From: Trichoplax sp. H2
Lineage: Eukaryota; Placozoa; Uniplacotomia; Trichoplacea
Direction: 5' to 3'
Assembly (NCBI GenBank): GCA_003344405.1
Contig: NOWV01000262.1
Coordinates: 17,115-81,114 of the forward strand
Length of the DNA: 64,000 nucleotides
This document shows, one piece after another, positions 13,684 to 26,900 of the stretch. Within the stretch, counting starts at the first letter, position 1. Every line of letters starts with the position of its first letter. The notes beneath the pieces are model-generated. The model was not told where the DNA came from, did not search any database, and worked only from the letters and a program-made list of their open reading frames with translations. The position numbers were made by a program, and so were the translations under genes.

Positions 13684-14984
13684 GTCTGCACAATAGGATG
13701 ATAATAATTACTTTCTGTAATACAATTTAAAAACATAAATGTTAAGGATAAGATTGAATTTGAAGGTCCGGTTAATGTAGCAGAAAGTTCTCGTTCAATA
13801 CGATAGTTACAAGTAAGATTAAACAATTCTATTATTTTCCTTTAACAGTATAGTTGAAGGCTGAAGCTTCTAATAATCTAAATAGCGATATCAATAATTC
13901 ATTTAATGTATCATTTAATCCGTTGGACTAACGATTTGATAATAGCAATTTAAATTCATCTGAATTATTTTCGCTTATATTTTTATCAATTCAAGCTTTA
14001 CTAGATGATTCCTTAGGGAAGCGTTAAAATAAGCTACTAAGATAATAGAAATAAAATATGAAATTTAAAATAAATTTCGAACATAACTAACAACATTTCT
14101 TACTGTGACATTATTTATTGGATTATTAAAGATTACCTAAATGTTCTCCTTTTAATAAAGTTAGTAATCTTGAATCTGGTTCTGCGTATTGCAAAGATTT
14201 ACACTCGCGGAAGCTATCAAGAGAGATTCTAATAGAATAAAAAATTTAAATTGATTCACCTCATATATATTTTCGATATTAAATTAAATTAATTTAATTA
14301 GTAATCAGTATTGCTATTGCCAAAGAAAGAATTCGATTAGAATCATATTTAAGTATTCAATAGACTGGAAAGTGCTTCTTACCAGTATCACGAATTGTCG
14401 GGTATGATACTCGTTAAAGACTCTGTACCTAAGGGGAGACTGGTAAAGAATCTTAATCCTTTATCTGCACAGTAATAAAAGTTGTTCCTAAAATGAAAAA
14501 GTGTCTAATTGAGGAAGATAGGCCCATAATAGCCGCCTAATTAATCGTATCCAATTAGATACATCATCGAATACGCTATTGCTTGGGGAAAAGACTCGAA
14601 ATCTTTTGTCTCTACTGTTATAACAATGACTTAGATGCATTATTTTGCCAAGGCTTTAAAATATTTGACAGACTGTCTTTAGATACGTAGTTTCTAACAT
14701 TCGTTTCTGGAAAAATTGTTTAAATTGGAAGTTCGCTATATAATAGAATAATATTTTATCACTACACACTCATACATAGGTGTACAATATTAAAAATAAA
14801 TTATAATGAACTATTTTGCAGTATAGAGTACGATTGGCAATGATTCTTCAAAGAAGTTCACAATATTCTCTGTTCTTAACATTATAAAACACTATCTTAT
14901 AAGCAGCACAATAGCATTATCTTCCTTTTTATTTTATATTTCATGGTATATAATTATTGTTGGCGATTTACTTTTCAGATGATT
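13684..14984. other. Upstream region of gene 1, no supported gene
   Basis: It should contain the 5'UTR and promoter of gene 1. A CAG 2 nt before the ATG could be the acceptor of a 5'UTR intron, as in gene 2. Plus-strand bits such as DKIEFEGPVNVAESS near 13750 look protein-like but are too short to call. Confidence 0.4.
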
Positions 14985-15345
14985 AGGGGAAATGAAACTA
15001 CTTGAGAATTTTATTGAAGAGGAAGTGAAATTATAGATTTTAATGCCCATTTTAAAACAAATTAATGAAACTGATTGGTTGAATATAATAAAAATTCCCA
15101 AAATTGATGAAGAAGCTTGACAGTATTTGGAAAGAAAGTTTTTTGTTGGGAGAAATTGCAATTTAAAGAACAGTAAACAATATTAGATGAAGGGAACCAT
15201 ACTTTGTTCGCACAGAGTGGATAAGAAATAGTTTTAGCTGTATTCATAAATTTAATTAAATGTTACGAGAAATAAATATTGATTTAATGGCATTTGAAGG
15301 ACCGTCAAGAATAGAACTTTTAAATAAAACATTTTTTAAAGAATA
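14985..15345 (+). pseudogene. Decayed coding stretch of unknown kind
   Basis: Read on the plus strand from the ATG near 14993, the frame is protein-like but broken by several stops: KLLENFIEEEV, then PILKQINETDWLNIIKIPKI and YLERKFFVGRNC. A second piece near 15262 reads LREINIDLMAFEGPSRIELL and stops. The amino-acid pattern is that of real protein, not random AT-rich sequence, but I do not recognise the family. It is probably an old gene or transposon remnant between the two receptor genes. Confidence 0.4.
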
Positions 15346-15591
15346 AGTGAAAAGGGTTTATTAGCATAAGTAAATTGAGATAATGTCATTATTTAGTAGA
15401 AAAAAAAGCATACCATTATTAAGAGATCGGATAAGCTAAGCAGGATCCATTAAGCTAATATTAGCCGTACTGGTATTACGTAATAATATTAAATACTAGA
15501 TAGCTGTAAGAAAAAGTTTAGTATTCGGCATATGAACCATTAGTAGAAATATTAGCAAAGCAATTTTGCTACTAAATGGCACACCAAAAAA

Positions 15592-15800
15592 GAATTGTAG
15601 ATTAATATTTTAATATTTAAATAAATTGGCTATAAAGCGCTCCGTAACTAAACCAGCATGCTGAAATAAATTTATATGTCCTATTTATGAAATTAATCTA
15701 CTGCAAAGTATATTGAAAAGAATTGTAGTCTAATATCATGATGTTTTACATAGCTGGCCTTAAAGCGCTCAGTAATTACGCTATCATACTAAACTGAATG
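15592..15800. repeat. Degenerate direct repeat, two units about 128 bp apart
   Basis: Units starting at 15592 and 15720 share GAATTGTAG, then TAATAT, an AT-rich middle and AAAGCGCTC.GTAA. Each unit is about 75-80 bp and differs by scattered changes. No coding content was seen. Confidence 0.55.
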
Positions 15801-16201
15801 AGTATACATGTTAGTGTCTGTCATAAAGTTAGTTCGCTAACCTATTTTTATTATATTTTCCTTAGCTAACAGATTTTGGTATTTTTTTTAAATCTGTCAT
15901 CTGTGACGTTATTCATTCTTGTATAGATAAAGGCATAGCTTCACAATATTTTCTAGAACTTATAACCAATATTTTCTAAATTGAGTACCATTTGAGTGTT
16001 TTTTAAATAAAGTTTTTATTCACTTCGTCTAAAGAGACTAATGGTGTTGCTGTTTTCTTGGCGATAGGTGATCGTCAGTATTTAAAACGATAATGAAGAT
16101 ATATGTCACTGAGGACAACTTGGCAATAAACTCGTGGAGGTTGTTTTTTTGTAATGATTTTATTTTTTGCCTTTACAAATTTCAAATTGTAATAAAGTGA
16201 C

Positions 16202-16786
16202 TGTCGTAGTCAGCCCACGACAAGGAGACCTGGGCCTTTGAAGTTGTATGAAAACTAAGGCTACCACAGCAACCACAGCAAGTATGCCTCAACAGGCTAA
16301 GCGTAGACTAGTCTTAGGCTTTTAAAATAGTTTATTGAACGAAGGTAGTCTTGCCATCCAAGACTACTCTGACCCCACGGTCAACCGACAACTGATCTGC
16401 TAGTGAGAGCGCTAGGCTTTATATACCCTAGCTCGGTTGCACTCGGTGCACAGCTTAGGTAAACAACTCTAAAACATACAGCTTTTGTATAGCCGACTGT
16501 CTATATGGTTTAGTATGGCAGACGGCGTAAACAACACTAATGAGTTATGAACTAATTAAGAGCTAATTAAAAACCAAAGGCTCAGCACAAAGTAACAGAA
16601 ATTACTATGGTGTGAATATTACTTATCACCTCTGTAAATACATTGCTCTGCACAGAGTCTACAACAAGTATAATTAGACTACTAATAATGTTACAATTAT
16701 CCCATAGCTATTAAATAATAAAATCTTAATTACTAATTACTAATGCTAATGCCACAATTAATTGATGGAGTCTATACTCCGTCACA
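16202..16786 (-). mobile_element. Solo LTR, family 4, copy a, just past gene 2
   Basis: Read on the minus strand it runs from TGTGACGG to ACGACA, with perfect target duplications GTGAC at 16197-16201 and 16787-16791. TATATAAA (16418-16425) and AATAAA (16331-16336) lie in the same orientation. It starts 67 nt after the gene 2 stop codon. A second copy lies at 18401, on the other side of the 7TM exon and in opposite orientation. Confidence 0.88.
16331..16336 (-). terminator. Candidate poly(A) signal for gene 2, supplied by a solo LTR
   Basis: AATAAA read on the minus strand, about 520 nt past the gene 2 stop codon and inside the LTR at 16202-16786, which has the same orientation as the gene. 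I see no AATAAA in the 67 nt between the stop and the LTR. Gene 2 may therefore use the LTR signal for 3'-end formation. A variant signal closer to the stop cannot be excluded. Confidence 0.4.
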
Positions 16787-16853
16787 GTGACACAATGTAT
16801 ACAGAATGCCATAATTATATAGCTAAAAAGCAATTTTTCTCCAAAACAGTTTC

Positions 16854-17961
16854 CTAATTCACATCGATCGCATTGCCGTTTGAATTGATAACAAAAACCC
16901 TTGAGCTACATAGACCTATACGACTAGATCTGCTTCGATTCTTTGGCTTGCTACATAAGCCAGCCAAGCAAGTTACTGGATGAATAAATAATCTCTTAAT
17001 TACGGCTTTGCTTGTTATGGTGTACAAAAATGGATTAAGAGCAGAGTTAATCGGTAATGCAAAAATACCGATAAATTGTAATGTGATCACATTAACGCCT
17101 TTACTTGTAACGAAACCGAAATTATTAACCGCATAATATGGTACCCAGCTAATTAAATTGGTGAGTAGTATGATTGATAAGCGCAGTGCAAGTACTTTAT
17201 TTTCCTTATTAGCTGATTTCCTAGCAGCTTTTCGAGTCTTGCGAAAGGATATAAACATTGCTATATAAAGTGAGAACGTAATAATCCAAGCAAAAATTGT
17301 AGAAACAATATAGGTTATCATCCAAATGCGGTAGGAAGGGTTCTCATAATTGCTTGGCATGCATATGCTGTTATAGGTGTATAATCGTAGTTCACCAGGT
17401 TGATTAATACTGAGTAGTGCTGGAATAAGTGCAAATAAAAAGCATACTAGCCACGTTATACAGGTGATTACTCGAGTAGCAGATATGCTTAGTTTTTTTG
17501 CTTTAAGCAAATATACAATAACGATGAACCTATCGGCACTGATAATTAGCATTAAAAATACAGATACTAAACTGGATGTAGTCACAAGAATACAGGATAT
17601 TACACATAACGGATTTCTTAGCCAATTCTCAGATTGTAGACCGTATTGTTCTTGGCTACTGTACGTTGAGTTAGCAAACGCTATGATGAATAAATAGATT
17701 GACATCAAGAAGTCGGACATAGCCAGATTATTAATTAATAGTACATGGACTTTCTTTGCCGAATTGCCTATGCAGCAATTTTGTATAATAACCAAAATAT
17801 TACCCAAAAAAGCTAGGCAGCCGACAACCCAGACAAAAGATTGCATTGAAACATGAGCAAGTAGATGTTGACAAGATGATAAAGTATCTGATGACACTGA
17901 TGGCTCGCAAGTCACAATTTTTGCGGGTATCATGCAGCAAAAGTATGGACGATTAGTTAGC
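16854..17961 (-). CDS. Gene 2 exon 53: hinge, 7TM domain and cytoplasmic tail (LGR/relaxin-receptor-like)
   Basis: The exon starts at the acceptor after a T-rich tract (17962 onward), one base into a codon, and reads LTNRPYFCCMIPAKIVTCEP. The CC and later C residues match the Cys-rich hinge of LGRs. Seven hydrophobic helices follow. Visible class A marks are GNILV in TM1, NLAMSDFL in TM2, a Cys before TM3, SADRF in place of DRY/ERW, and LPINSALNPFLYT in TM7, which is very close to the relaxin-receptor/LGR form. The tail of about 54 residues is basic (KPKNRSRSSR). The 1108-nt exon holds the whole 7TM region without introns. The stop is at 16854-16856. Confidence 0.93.
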
Positions 17962-20900
17962 CTATAAAAAAATTCAGTGGTAATGATGAGAGTATGAGTA
18001 ACAGTTAAAAGTTAGAGTAGGTATTTAAATTAAAACAGCATCGCTAAAAACGAAATTGCCAAATTCACTTACGTTTCCATCAACTTTGCTGGACCAAAAA
18101 ATGACCCTCGGGAAATATAGGCCAATGAATTCTTTCGTAAATCTCTAAGACACGAAGATGCCGATTTTTGTTATTTTACAATTATGATATCGCAGAATGG
18201 TGTATAAAAAGATAAAGATTATCTCTTAGCAAGCAAAGAATTGACTTTCTGTTTCAATATTTGAATCAAGCTGATACGGTTTCTCCTCACCATAAATATT
18301 GGATAGGATAAAATATTATTAAACTTATTAATGAGTTACAGATAATATTATTATTAGAATTTGTATGAGAAAGATAAAGTTAAAATTAAGATACTGTATC
18401 AAACTTGACGGTGTACAGACTCCGTAAATTAATCGTAGCGTTAGTTTCAGTAATTCAGATTTTATTAGTTATTAATAACCTTTATTTATTAGGTGCTCCT
18501 TAATTGTAATTCTATTAGTAGTCTAGTCATACTTGTTGTAGACTCGAGCAGAATGGTGTACTTACAGAGATGACAACTAATATTCACACATAGTAATTTC
18601 TGTTACTTTGTGCTGAGCCTTTGATTGTTAATTGGCTCTTAATTACTTCGTAACTCATTAGTGTTGTTTATGCCGTGTACCATACTGAACCATATAAACA
18701 GCCGGCTCTACAAATCTATATATTTTTAGGGTAATTTACCTAAGCTGTGCACGAAGTGCAGCCGAGCTAGGGCATATAAAGCCTGGTGCTCTCATTAGCT
18801 AGTGAGTTGATGATTGACCGTGTAGTATACGCGTGTAGTTAGAGTAGTCTTGGATGTCAAGACTACCTTGGTTTGATAAACTAATTTAAAAGCATAAGTC
18901 TAGTCTACTCTTAGCCCGTAAGGGGCACATTTGGCTGTTGTAGCTTTAGTATTTATACAGATTCAAAGACTCAGGTTTCCTTGTCGTGAGCTGAACACGA
19001 CACTATCTTAACATCAATACATATTACTTATTAGACTGCAGTGTTGAGGGTATTTAACTGAACTCTACTGGTTATCGTAATATATTTAAATTAGTACATA
19101 TTACCTACAGTAATTACTAGGTTAAATTCTCTATAGTCAAGTAAATTACTCTTTAGTTTCTTAGTTAACATTCCTTTTCTCTGAATTCTGGAAATACATG
19201 CACATAAGTATATAAGCCAGCTACTAAAATTATTAAAGATCAGTTGTAATGGGAGTTACTTAGTGGAGTACGTTACTTCTTCGATAAAGCTAATTCATGG
19301 CAAGTTTTACTTTGATTCATTTTTCAGTCACAAACGTGTGATACAAGGGTACGCATATGTGAAAATCAAATTGATTTTCAAATATCTAAATGTATGAATA
19401 TATCAGTACTGAATAATGATCAATAATGTACAGTGGCACTATTATTAATGTGGTTCATATTCGTCCAACATCAGCTGCTTTTCGTAATGTGATGTTAATT
19501 TGGCTAATGTAAATGGATCAAACGGTTACAAATATCAATCTTTGTCAGAAAGCTGCGATATCGTTTATCGACTAACTAGGAAGAAATCGGAAACACGCTA
19601 TGCTATGGTGAATAAAATTTGCTTTCCATTTCTACGTAAAGCACTTACAACTTTCGCAGGCTTGGCAACCCCTTAAAGCATCCTTCTTGGAGATTGTTGA
19701 TCTTATTTTTGCTTGCATCGCTTTATTATCAATTTATGATTTCATAGTTTAGTGCTAGCAGTATTTGTACTTTGTGCTCAAATATAAATTAACATTGGCA
19801 AAATAAATCTTCCCTAAATTTAAGACTTACATTTCTTGTATATTGGGAAATATTTCTACAAAATCAAGATTTGGGCCACACACTTCTGCTATTTGATTGC
19901 TGGAGATATTACTAGTTCAAGTAGGCACACGTTATGATAGCTACGTTACTTGTTAATAACTCTAAACTTTATCAGTCTTAAGATTATGCTGTAGTCAAAT
20001 TCTTGCTAAGAAATGAGTAAAGTATAACATTACCCGATACATTTGATAATGAAATCAGATCATGAGTATCCAAGATATAAACTTACAGCTTTTTCAGATT
20101 TATATATCGAATTATTTGTGTAGATTTAATGCTTTTTAGACCATTTTCTGCAATACTCCTGAAATAAATGTTAAATATTGTTATGAAACCGGTTTTAAAT
20201 ATTTATGTTACGAGCTTTTTGATTTGCTTCAAAATGAGGAAAGAAAACAGCATAAGTTTGCAAATTTCGTTTATTATCTGTAGTATACCGAACTATTAAG
20301 GTACCACAGAAACTATTTATCGGAATATCAAAAGCTAGATATTAACTATTCAACGCCAACAATGCAATATATTCTTCGTATGATATTATTACTACAGTCA
20401 TTGGCCTCTTCTTTAGCATTGAAATTATGTTTATATTTTTGGTATAAAAGAATTAGTATTTTAATGTAAACATTCTTGATTAAATTATAAAGGCGAGTAT
20501 TTTATTCATCTTACAGTTCCGTTATTAAATTTAAATCGTTGCCAGAGACATCAAACATATCAAATTCACGTAAGTTGTTGCCATTTAATGATCTGTTATT
20601 AATGAAAGACTTGATAATATTAATTATATGGGCCTGCTATGAAGTTTACGTAATTAACTCTAACTCTTGAATACTTGAAGAAGTTTAGAATATGAAGTTC
20701 TTTGAAGTATCATTATTCTTAGAATATTATCTTGTTGTATCGTACTGTTAATATAATATCTTGTACTTACAAAACTCTAAGATAATCAAATGCAAACGCT
20801 TTTTCTGGGATGGCTGAAATGTTGCATTTATTTAGATGACTATAAACAGGATTATTGATTGTCAAGTTAGGACAGGTAACGCTTTATAAAATTTTTCCTA

Positions 20901-23900
20901 TTATCATGTTTCTTTAAATACTTGAGAAGACTAATACTGCAAGTTTTACTTTATTAATAAAGGTAGTGGTCTATGAGTTAGGGTTATTTGCTACTTTAAA
21001 TATCATCAGTATCGAATTAAATTCAAAATATAACAAAATTCTAAATGTTCTAGTGGGGTATAAACAATTACTCATACTGTAATCGCTAAATGTGTATTAG
21101 TGTATCAAAACAATTTAGGATATCGTACAATCATTTTTTGACTAGAGACATTTTTAATTTAGTACATAAATTTATTCAGATAGTTCCAGTAACAAATAAC
21201 TAACACTAACTGTCAGTCCTAAGCTATACAACTGTTATTTTTTAATTAATCTTCAGTAAGAGGCTTTTCACTCTGAATTTTGATTATTATAATAAAAACC
21301 TTGTTGGTGCCATAATACAGATAATTTTTAATTCTATATTCGCTATATTATGCTATAAAAAACAAATTTTCGTTTTTCGGTATAACTTATTTATTTAAAT
21401 TATAAACTATGAAGTATTTGTATTTAAGGAGAATTATATATATATATATATATATCCATCTACATATATCATTGTCACAAACTTATGTTGTGAACTACTA
21501 CACTAAACTAATAGATTACTTATGCCTTACTCCACTACACCTAGAGTTCTAGTGCATGGCACTTCTATACTACTTACGGTCGCACAGGGATAAGACTGTT
21601 CTACAAGATTAGTATACTTTTTACTAATGGAGTAGCTGAGTACCTTCTCGTACACGATCTAATAAAGAACTCAGGAACTGAACATTCGCTCGTCCTTTTA
21701 TACCCTTCCACTAAATTTGTGGTGCACACATAGTAACTTTACAATATAAGATTTACATAATTTGTATAGCTAAATGCTAACAAAATCTATTTAATTAGCA
21801 AGTACGGTGCTTTGCTCCGTAACAATCATCATAACAGTCTATTATGGCTTGACTACTATCCAATTGGATTTATAATTGAAGGAATTAGTAACTTTTGACC
21901 TTGCATGTTTTTCAATTATTAATGCATAATCTTCGAGAGTGCGACAAAAGATTATTAATTACTTACATCCCAATTAGAAATGGCCCGACACGTTCATATA
22001 AATCTCTTACGAAGGTGTTTAATATTATTGGATTATCGCTTACATCTCTATATTATTAAAAAAAATTTGGAAACCTTTATGGATCCTTCCCAGATAGTAG
22101 TTTATCTTAGTTAGAAACAGCTGATAAAAGATTTAATAAAGGAAATTGTAGTTGAAGCCGAAACCTCATTAGATGAACATAATTTTGGTATTCATAATGT
22201 AGTAGAAGTATTAACTGTAATGATGTGACAATATTTAGGATTTATAAGATGATCTACAGTATACTAATATGCCAATTTGAGGGTAAAGATTTATTTACAT
22301 ACAATTTTAAATTGATTATTGCTGCCATTCCATTAATAAATCTAGGCCAGTTATTACCTACCAATTTTCTACAAAAGTAATGATAAAGTTTTTGTTTCTA
22401 TTATTATCATTGAAAAGGCATACAGTAACTACTATTAAGAATTTTGAGAATAATCGTTTTTAATATAAAATTAGACTAATTTTTAACTCTAGTCTTTATC
22501 ATTCCATTAAAGCAAACTTACAAGTCGTTAACTAAATTCAATTTATCAAGAAAGTCTTTCTGCACATCTATTCCATTTGCAATCAGATTGGTGTAGCTCA
22601 TATCACTGATAAAGATATACAAAGTAAAGGCTGAACTCTAGCAATACCGTTTATTAAGCTAATGATATTAAGTTCTTTATCAATGAACCATTAGCCAGCA
22701 ACTTACATTTTAGTGACTTGATAGAATAAGCGATCACAGTTGCCGTCAAATTCTAGGATATTGTTATATGCTAAATTTCTAAAATTGAACAGCAACATAA
22801 TCTGATTAGTCTGCCTTATTTCTGATAGTTTATAAGAATATTAACATAAAGATTTAAAACTGCAGGGAAGAACTGCAGCGGTTAAAAATAATTGCCAATT
22901 GAACTTATTACTTACAGAGATCTGAGTACCGGAGGCAATCCTGAGCAATTCAAGTACGTAATCTTGTTTCCAGCTAAATTGCTAAAATTAAAATTGATTC
23001 AATTGCTATGTTGAGAAAAGTCATAAGTTATACTGTATAAAATTATCTATTTTAGCCTTCGATAATATTCCGTAAAATACTTAAAAAATATTATTTATAC
23101 AAATCTTCACAATAACTTAGCATCTGCCTTCTGATTTATTGTCACGGTACGCCGTTACTAATTAAGTAACTGTAAATTAATGAATGCTTATGAATAGATA
23201 AGATAAGGTTATGTGCTATGTTTTAATGCGCTTGTAGCTGATAATAGGATGGTAGAAATGAGATAAAAATAGCAGTTGTTAGCAGTTAATTTACTGTAGG
23301 TTTATAAGGTGTGTTAATCTCTAAAAATTGAGCTGTGCATGTGTAATGTAACTTAGTATTGTGATTGTAGACTGTTAGCCATGTGTAGTATAATGTACGG
23401 TAGATATTTATCCTAAGAGATATTTGGTAGCTGTAACTATAGACTGTAGTGGTAGAGACTCTATGCTAGAGTACAGATGACTATATACAGTAAGCTGTTG
23501 AGTTACTAATATGGCTATAGGTAAAAATAGAACTGTAAATCATATATTATGATATGGTTAATTGATTGTACTTTGGCTGGTGTGAATAATGCCTGCGTAA
23601 GTACTGTAGTCGTATCCATATCGGATTAAGGATGGTCCGCAGTAGAATAGTGTTACTAAGAATAATTTAACTATGTGTAAAATAAGGTAAAAGGTTGCCA
23701 TGCGGATTATAGCTGCGAATGCTACGGAAAGTATAAAAGCATGCAACTATAGATTATTCTGTTAGTTCGTTGTAGAAGTCTTTAGTAGTAGTATTCGGCT
23801 AGAGTAGAGCTGTGTAGTTAATCTTTGTATAAGATTCAATAAAGCCCTTATTTTTCTAAAATTTGGAATTTCGTGATCGGTATATATCACAACATGGACG

Positions 23901-26900
23901 AAGGTTAAGCGTCTTAACACCTGATAGCTTGTAGCTATCTAAGTCTGAGAATATCGACATGTATATTTAGTAATGGTATTATACTAATTAATGTAACTTG
24001 TAAAGCATGAATTCTCACTCGTTAATATTGGAATTCACTGTAGAAACCTATTTAAGCGCGTGTGTTTGTAGAATAAAGTAAGTAATTGCTCAAGAAACGG
24101 CAAGACTCATATCGTGAAGAATAGTGTAATAATTAGTCAGTTGTCTGTGGAGATCAGCCGAGAAATCGAGTTCTCAAATACTTCTCTCATTGAAACTGTA
24201 GTACTGGGAGAAAAAACCCAAGGTTTAAGTAACTACACTAGAGTTCTTTACTTTCCTTTGCCACAAGTGAGGGTTGTGACATTTATATATAATACTTATT
24301 TGATTACATCTACGAAACATCGCTAATAATCCAATAAAAAGAGTATAAAAACAAAATTCAAGGCCTAAATTAATAACTGTTTGACATATGCCAAGTTGAA
24401 TTAAGAAATTTTTGTGGATTAAACGAAATTGTAATAGTTCTCATTAGTTATGGTAAAATATTTGTCGTTTCTTTTAACTGATTCAAAGACTATCATGCTT
24501 GTTATAGCTATGGGTAATTCACCTACAATTTGTATCACATAACAATAGATGTTATAAGAAGTATACAATATGTATAAATTGTCTACTAAATATGAGTTCG
24601 TTCTTTCGTATATTTACTTACAGGTTTTCAAGAAAAGTTAATCCCAATTCGTCTTGATCAGACAAGGTTACTTTGTTATTACTTAAATCGCTGAATGAAG
24701 AAAAAGAACCTGATTAAACTTTTGGTGCAATTAATTTATCGCGTGTGTAATAAAGTAGCCATCTTGCTTACAGAATTCTTAAATTTCGGTAACGTGAAAG
24801 TAATTTATTTCTTAATTCGGTTATAGCATTATTACTTAAATACCTGAAATTAAATTACTTAGATTACCTTTACAAAATCATACATACTGGTAAATTCAGA
24901 ATTACCTTAAGGTCTAAAATTGCAATTTTGATGAAATTTTATTATCAATGATTTGAATTGTATAGGTAACTAAAATCACTTACAATTGGCTGAGATACGG
25001 TAATGTGACATTAAAGATCTTTGCAATATCTTCAATGCGATTAGAATTTAAGTTTCTTTTATATGAAGGTAAATGAGGCAAGATTAATAATTATAAGACA
25101 TATCCAGAATTTCTTTAGATTGAATAAATGTTAAAGTCTTCACCAAAAGGACAAGAATGGCATAATGTGCCTAATGATGAAGTATTAATATATCTTACAA
25201 TATTCGTATGTTTTGCAATCCTTTCAAAATAGGATTAAGTTCCGATATTTGGTTATGTTGCAGATGCCTAAATGAAGTATTACGTATAAGTGTTAAAAAA
25301 TTATTTAAACGAAGTAAAAATAAACGTCTTACTAGGTAAGCGTTATACATATATCTTACAAAGTATTCAACTTTGTATTCATGAAGTAGTTTTCTCTCAA
25401 AATTCCAATCTGGTTATAATCAAGGTACCTTATAAGAAAATAGTCAATTGTGATATAAGAAATAGTTCTCAGCGTGTCTTTAGATGCATAAATTCTAATG
25501 TTTATTTAATGCAATTAGTGTACATAATTTGGTACAGTAAATCGAAATATTGGTTTTTTCATTAATAAAATGAATTCCTAAAAATTATAGAACAGTAGCA
25601 TAACCCTAAGATATATATTAATTTAAAGTTTACGAAAAGAAATTAAATTGATGGCGTATATTATAATCGCAATTACAATACGATTTACAGCATCAACAGA
25701 TTACTTACAGCTCTTTCAGACTTGTTAATTTTGCAAAATCTTGAACGTTTACGAATGTTATACGATTCGATGTTAACGATCTAGACGGTAAATTTATCAA
25801 TTATATCTTCTGTTATTTAACACTCCTGATAGCTGCGCTATTTTATTCTTAAATAACTGTATCTATATAATATATATCAGTTTGTGGATAAAATGTCAAG
25901 ATACAAATAGTAATAATCTAATTCGACGCAAAATTACAAAACTGTATTTGCTATGTTAGTAGAATCAGGGACCACTTAATCAAAATTGTACTCCCGCACG
26001 ATTTTGATTGAATAATCCCATATAGAATGTTAATAATTTATTAGGTAATATGCCAAATTTTCCAAACAACACTACCTCATTGTATAAATATTAAGCACTA
26101 AAAATGCGATTGTAATTAGAACATAATGTATAATGCTATACAAAGTAGACAAAGTAATAAGTAGTGCTCAAATAGCGCTTATTTTTCAAGTACATCTTCA
26201 TCCTCATGATTAATACTTTTCGCAAAGCACAACACTTGTCAATTTTATAATAATTAAGCTATCCCTTAATTTAATACTAGTATAAATTAAGTCCTAACAA
26301 ATTCAACCGTCCAAATATACTTACCGTAATAGAAGTATTCATATACTACTCATATGGAAAAGTTTATTCGGTTAGATAACATGCTATACTTAGCTCATAA
26401 ACTTACACCACAATAAGTTGAGATAGTGATCTTATAAAATCTAATTTCTGTAGCTTGTTATTCCTTACAAATCTACAAAATTATCACCAGAAAATAATTT
26501 ATAGGAGATTCTAATAGGAAATTTTCCAATAATTTTTTAATAAAATCATTAAAAATTGAAGAAGTAAATAAAGCATTTTTAAAGATTCTTTAAGGCTGTA
26601 AACTATGTAACCAAACCAACTCTGGTATAGCTATTGCAAGGAATAGCCTTTTGAATCAACTTACAATGATTGTAACCTTGACAAAGGTTCTAACGCGTCT
26701 ATATGTATAAAATCTAGGCGATTGGAGGAGATATTTCTGCAGCATTTAGATAGAATTTAGCGGTTAATAGTATTTAATTCGTACTGTAACATTAAATATA
26801 ATGGAAAAGACACCTTTATCTAGCATTTTAACGTTTAATTTTTCTTCATTCCATGAAATGACAACATTCGCAATGAATTTGTTTATGCAATAATTAAATT

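Noticed and set aside
17464-17697. Plus-strand open frame of 77 codons
   Set aside because: It is antisense to the 7TM exon of gene 2.
25290-25565. Plus-strand open frame of 91 codons
   Set aside because: It is antisense to gene 2 exon 37 (25360-25428).
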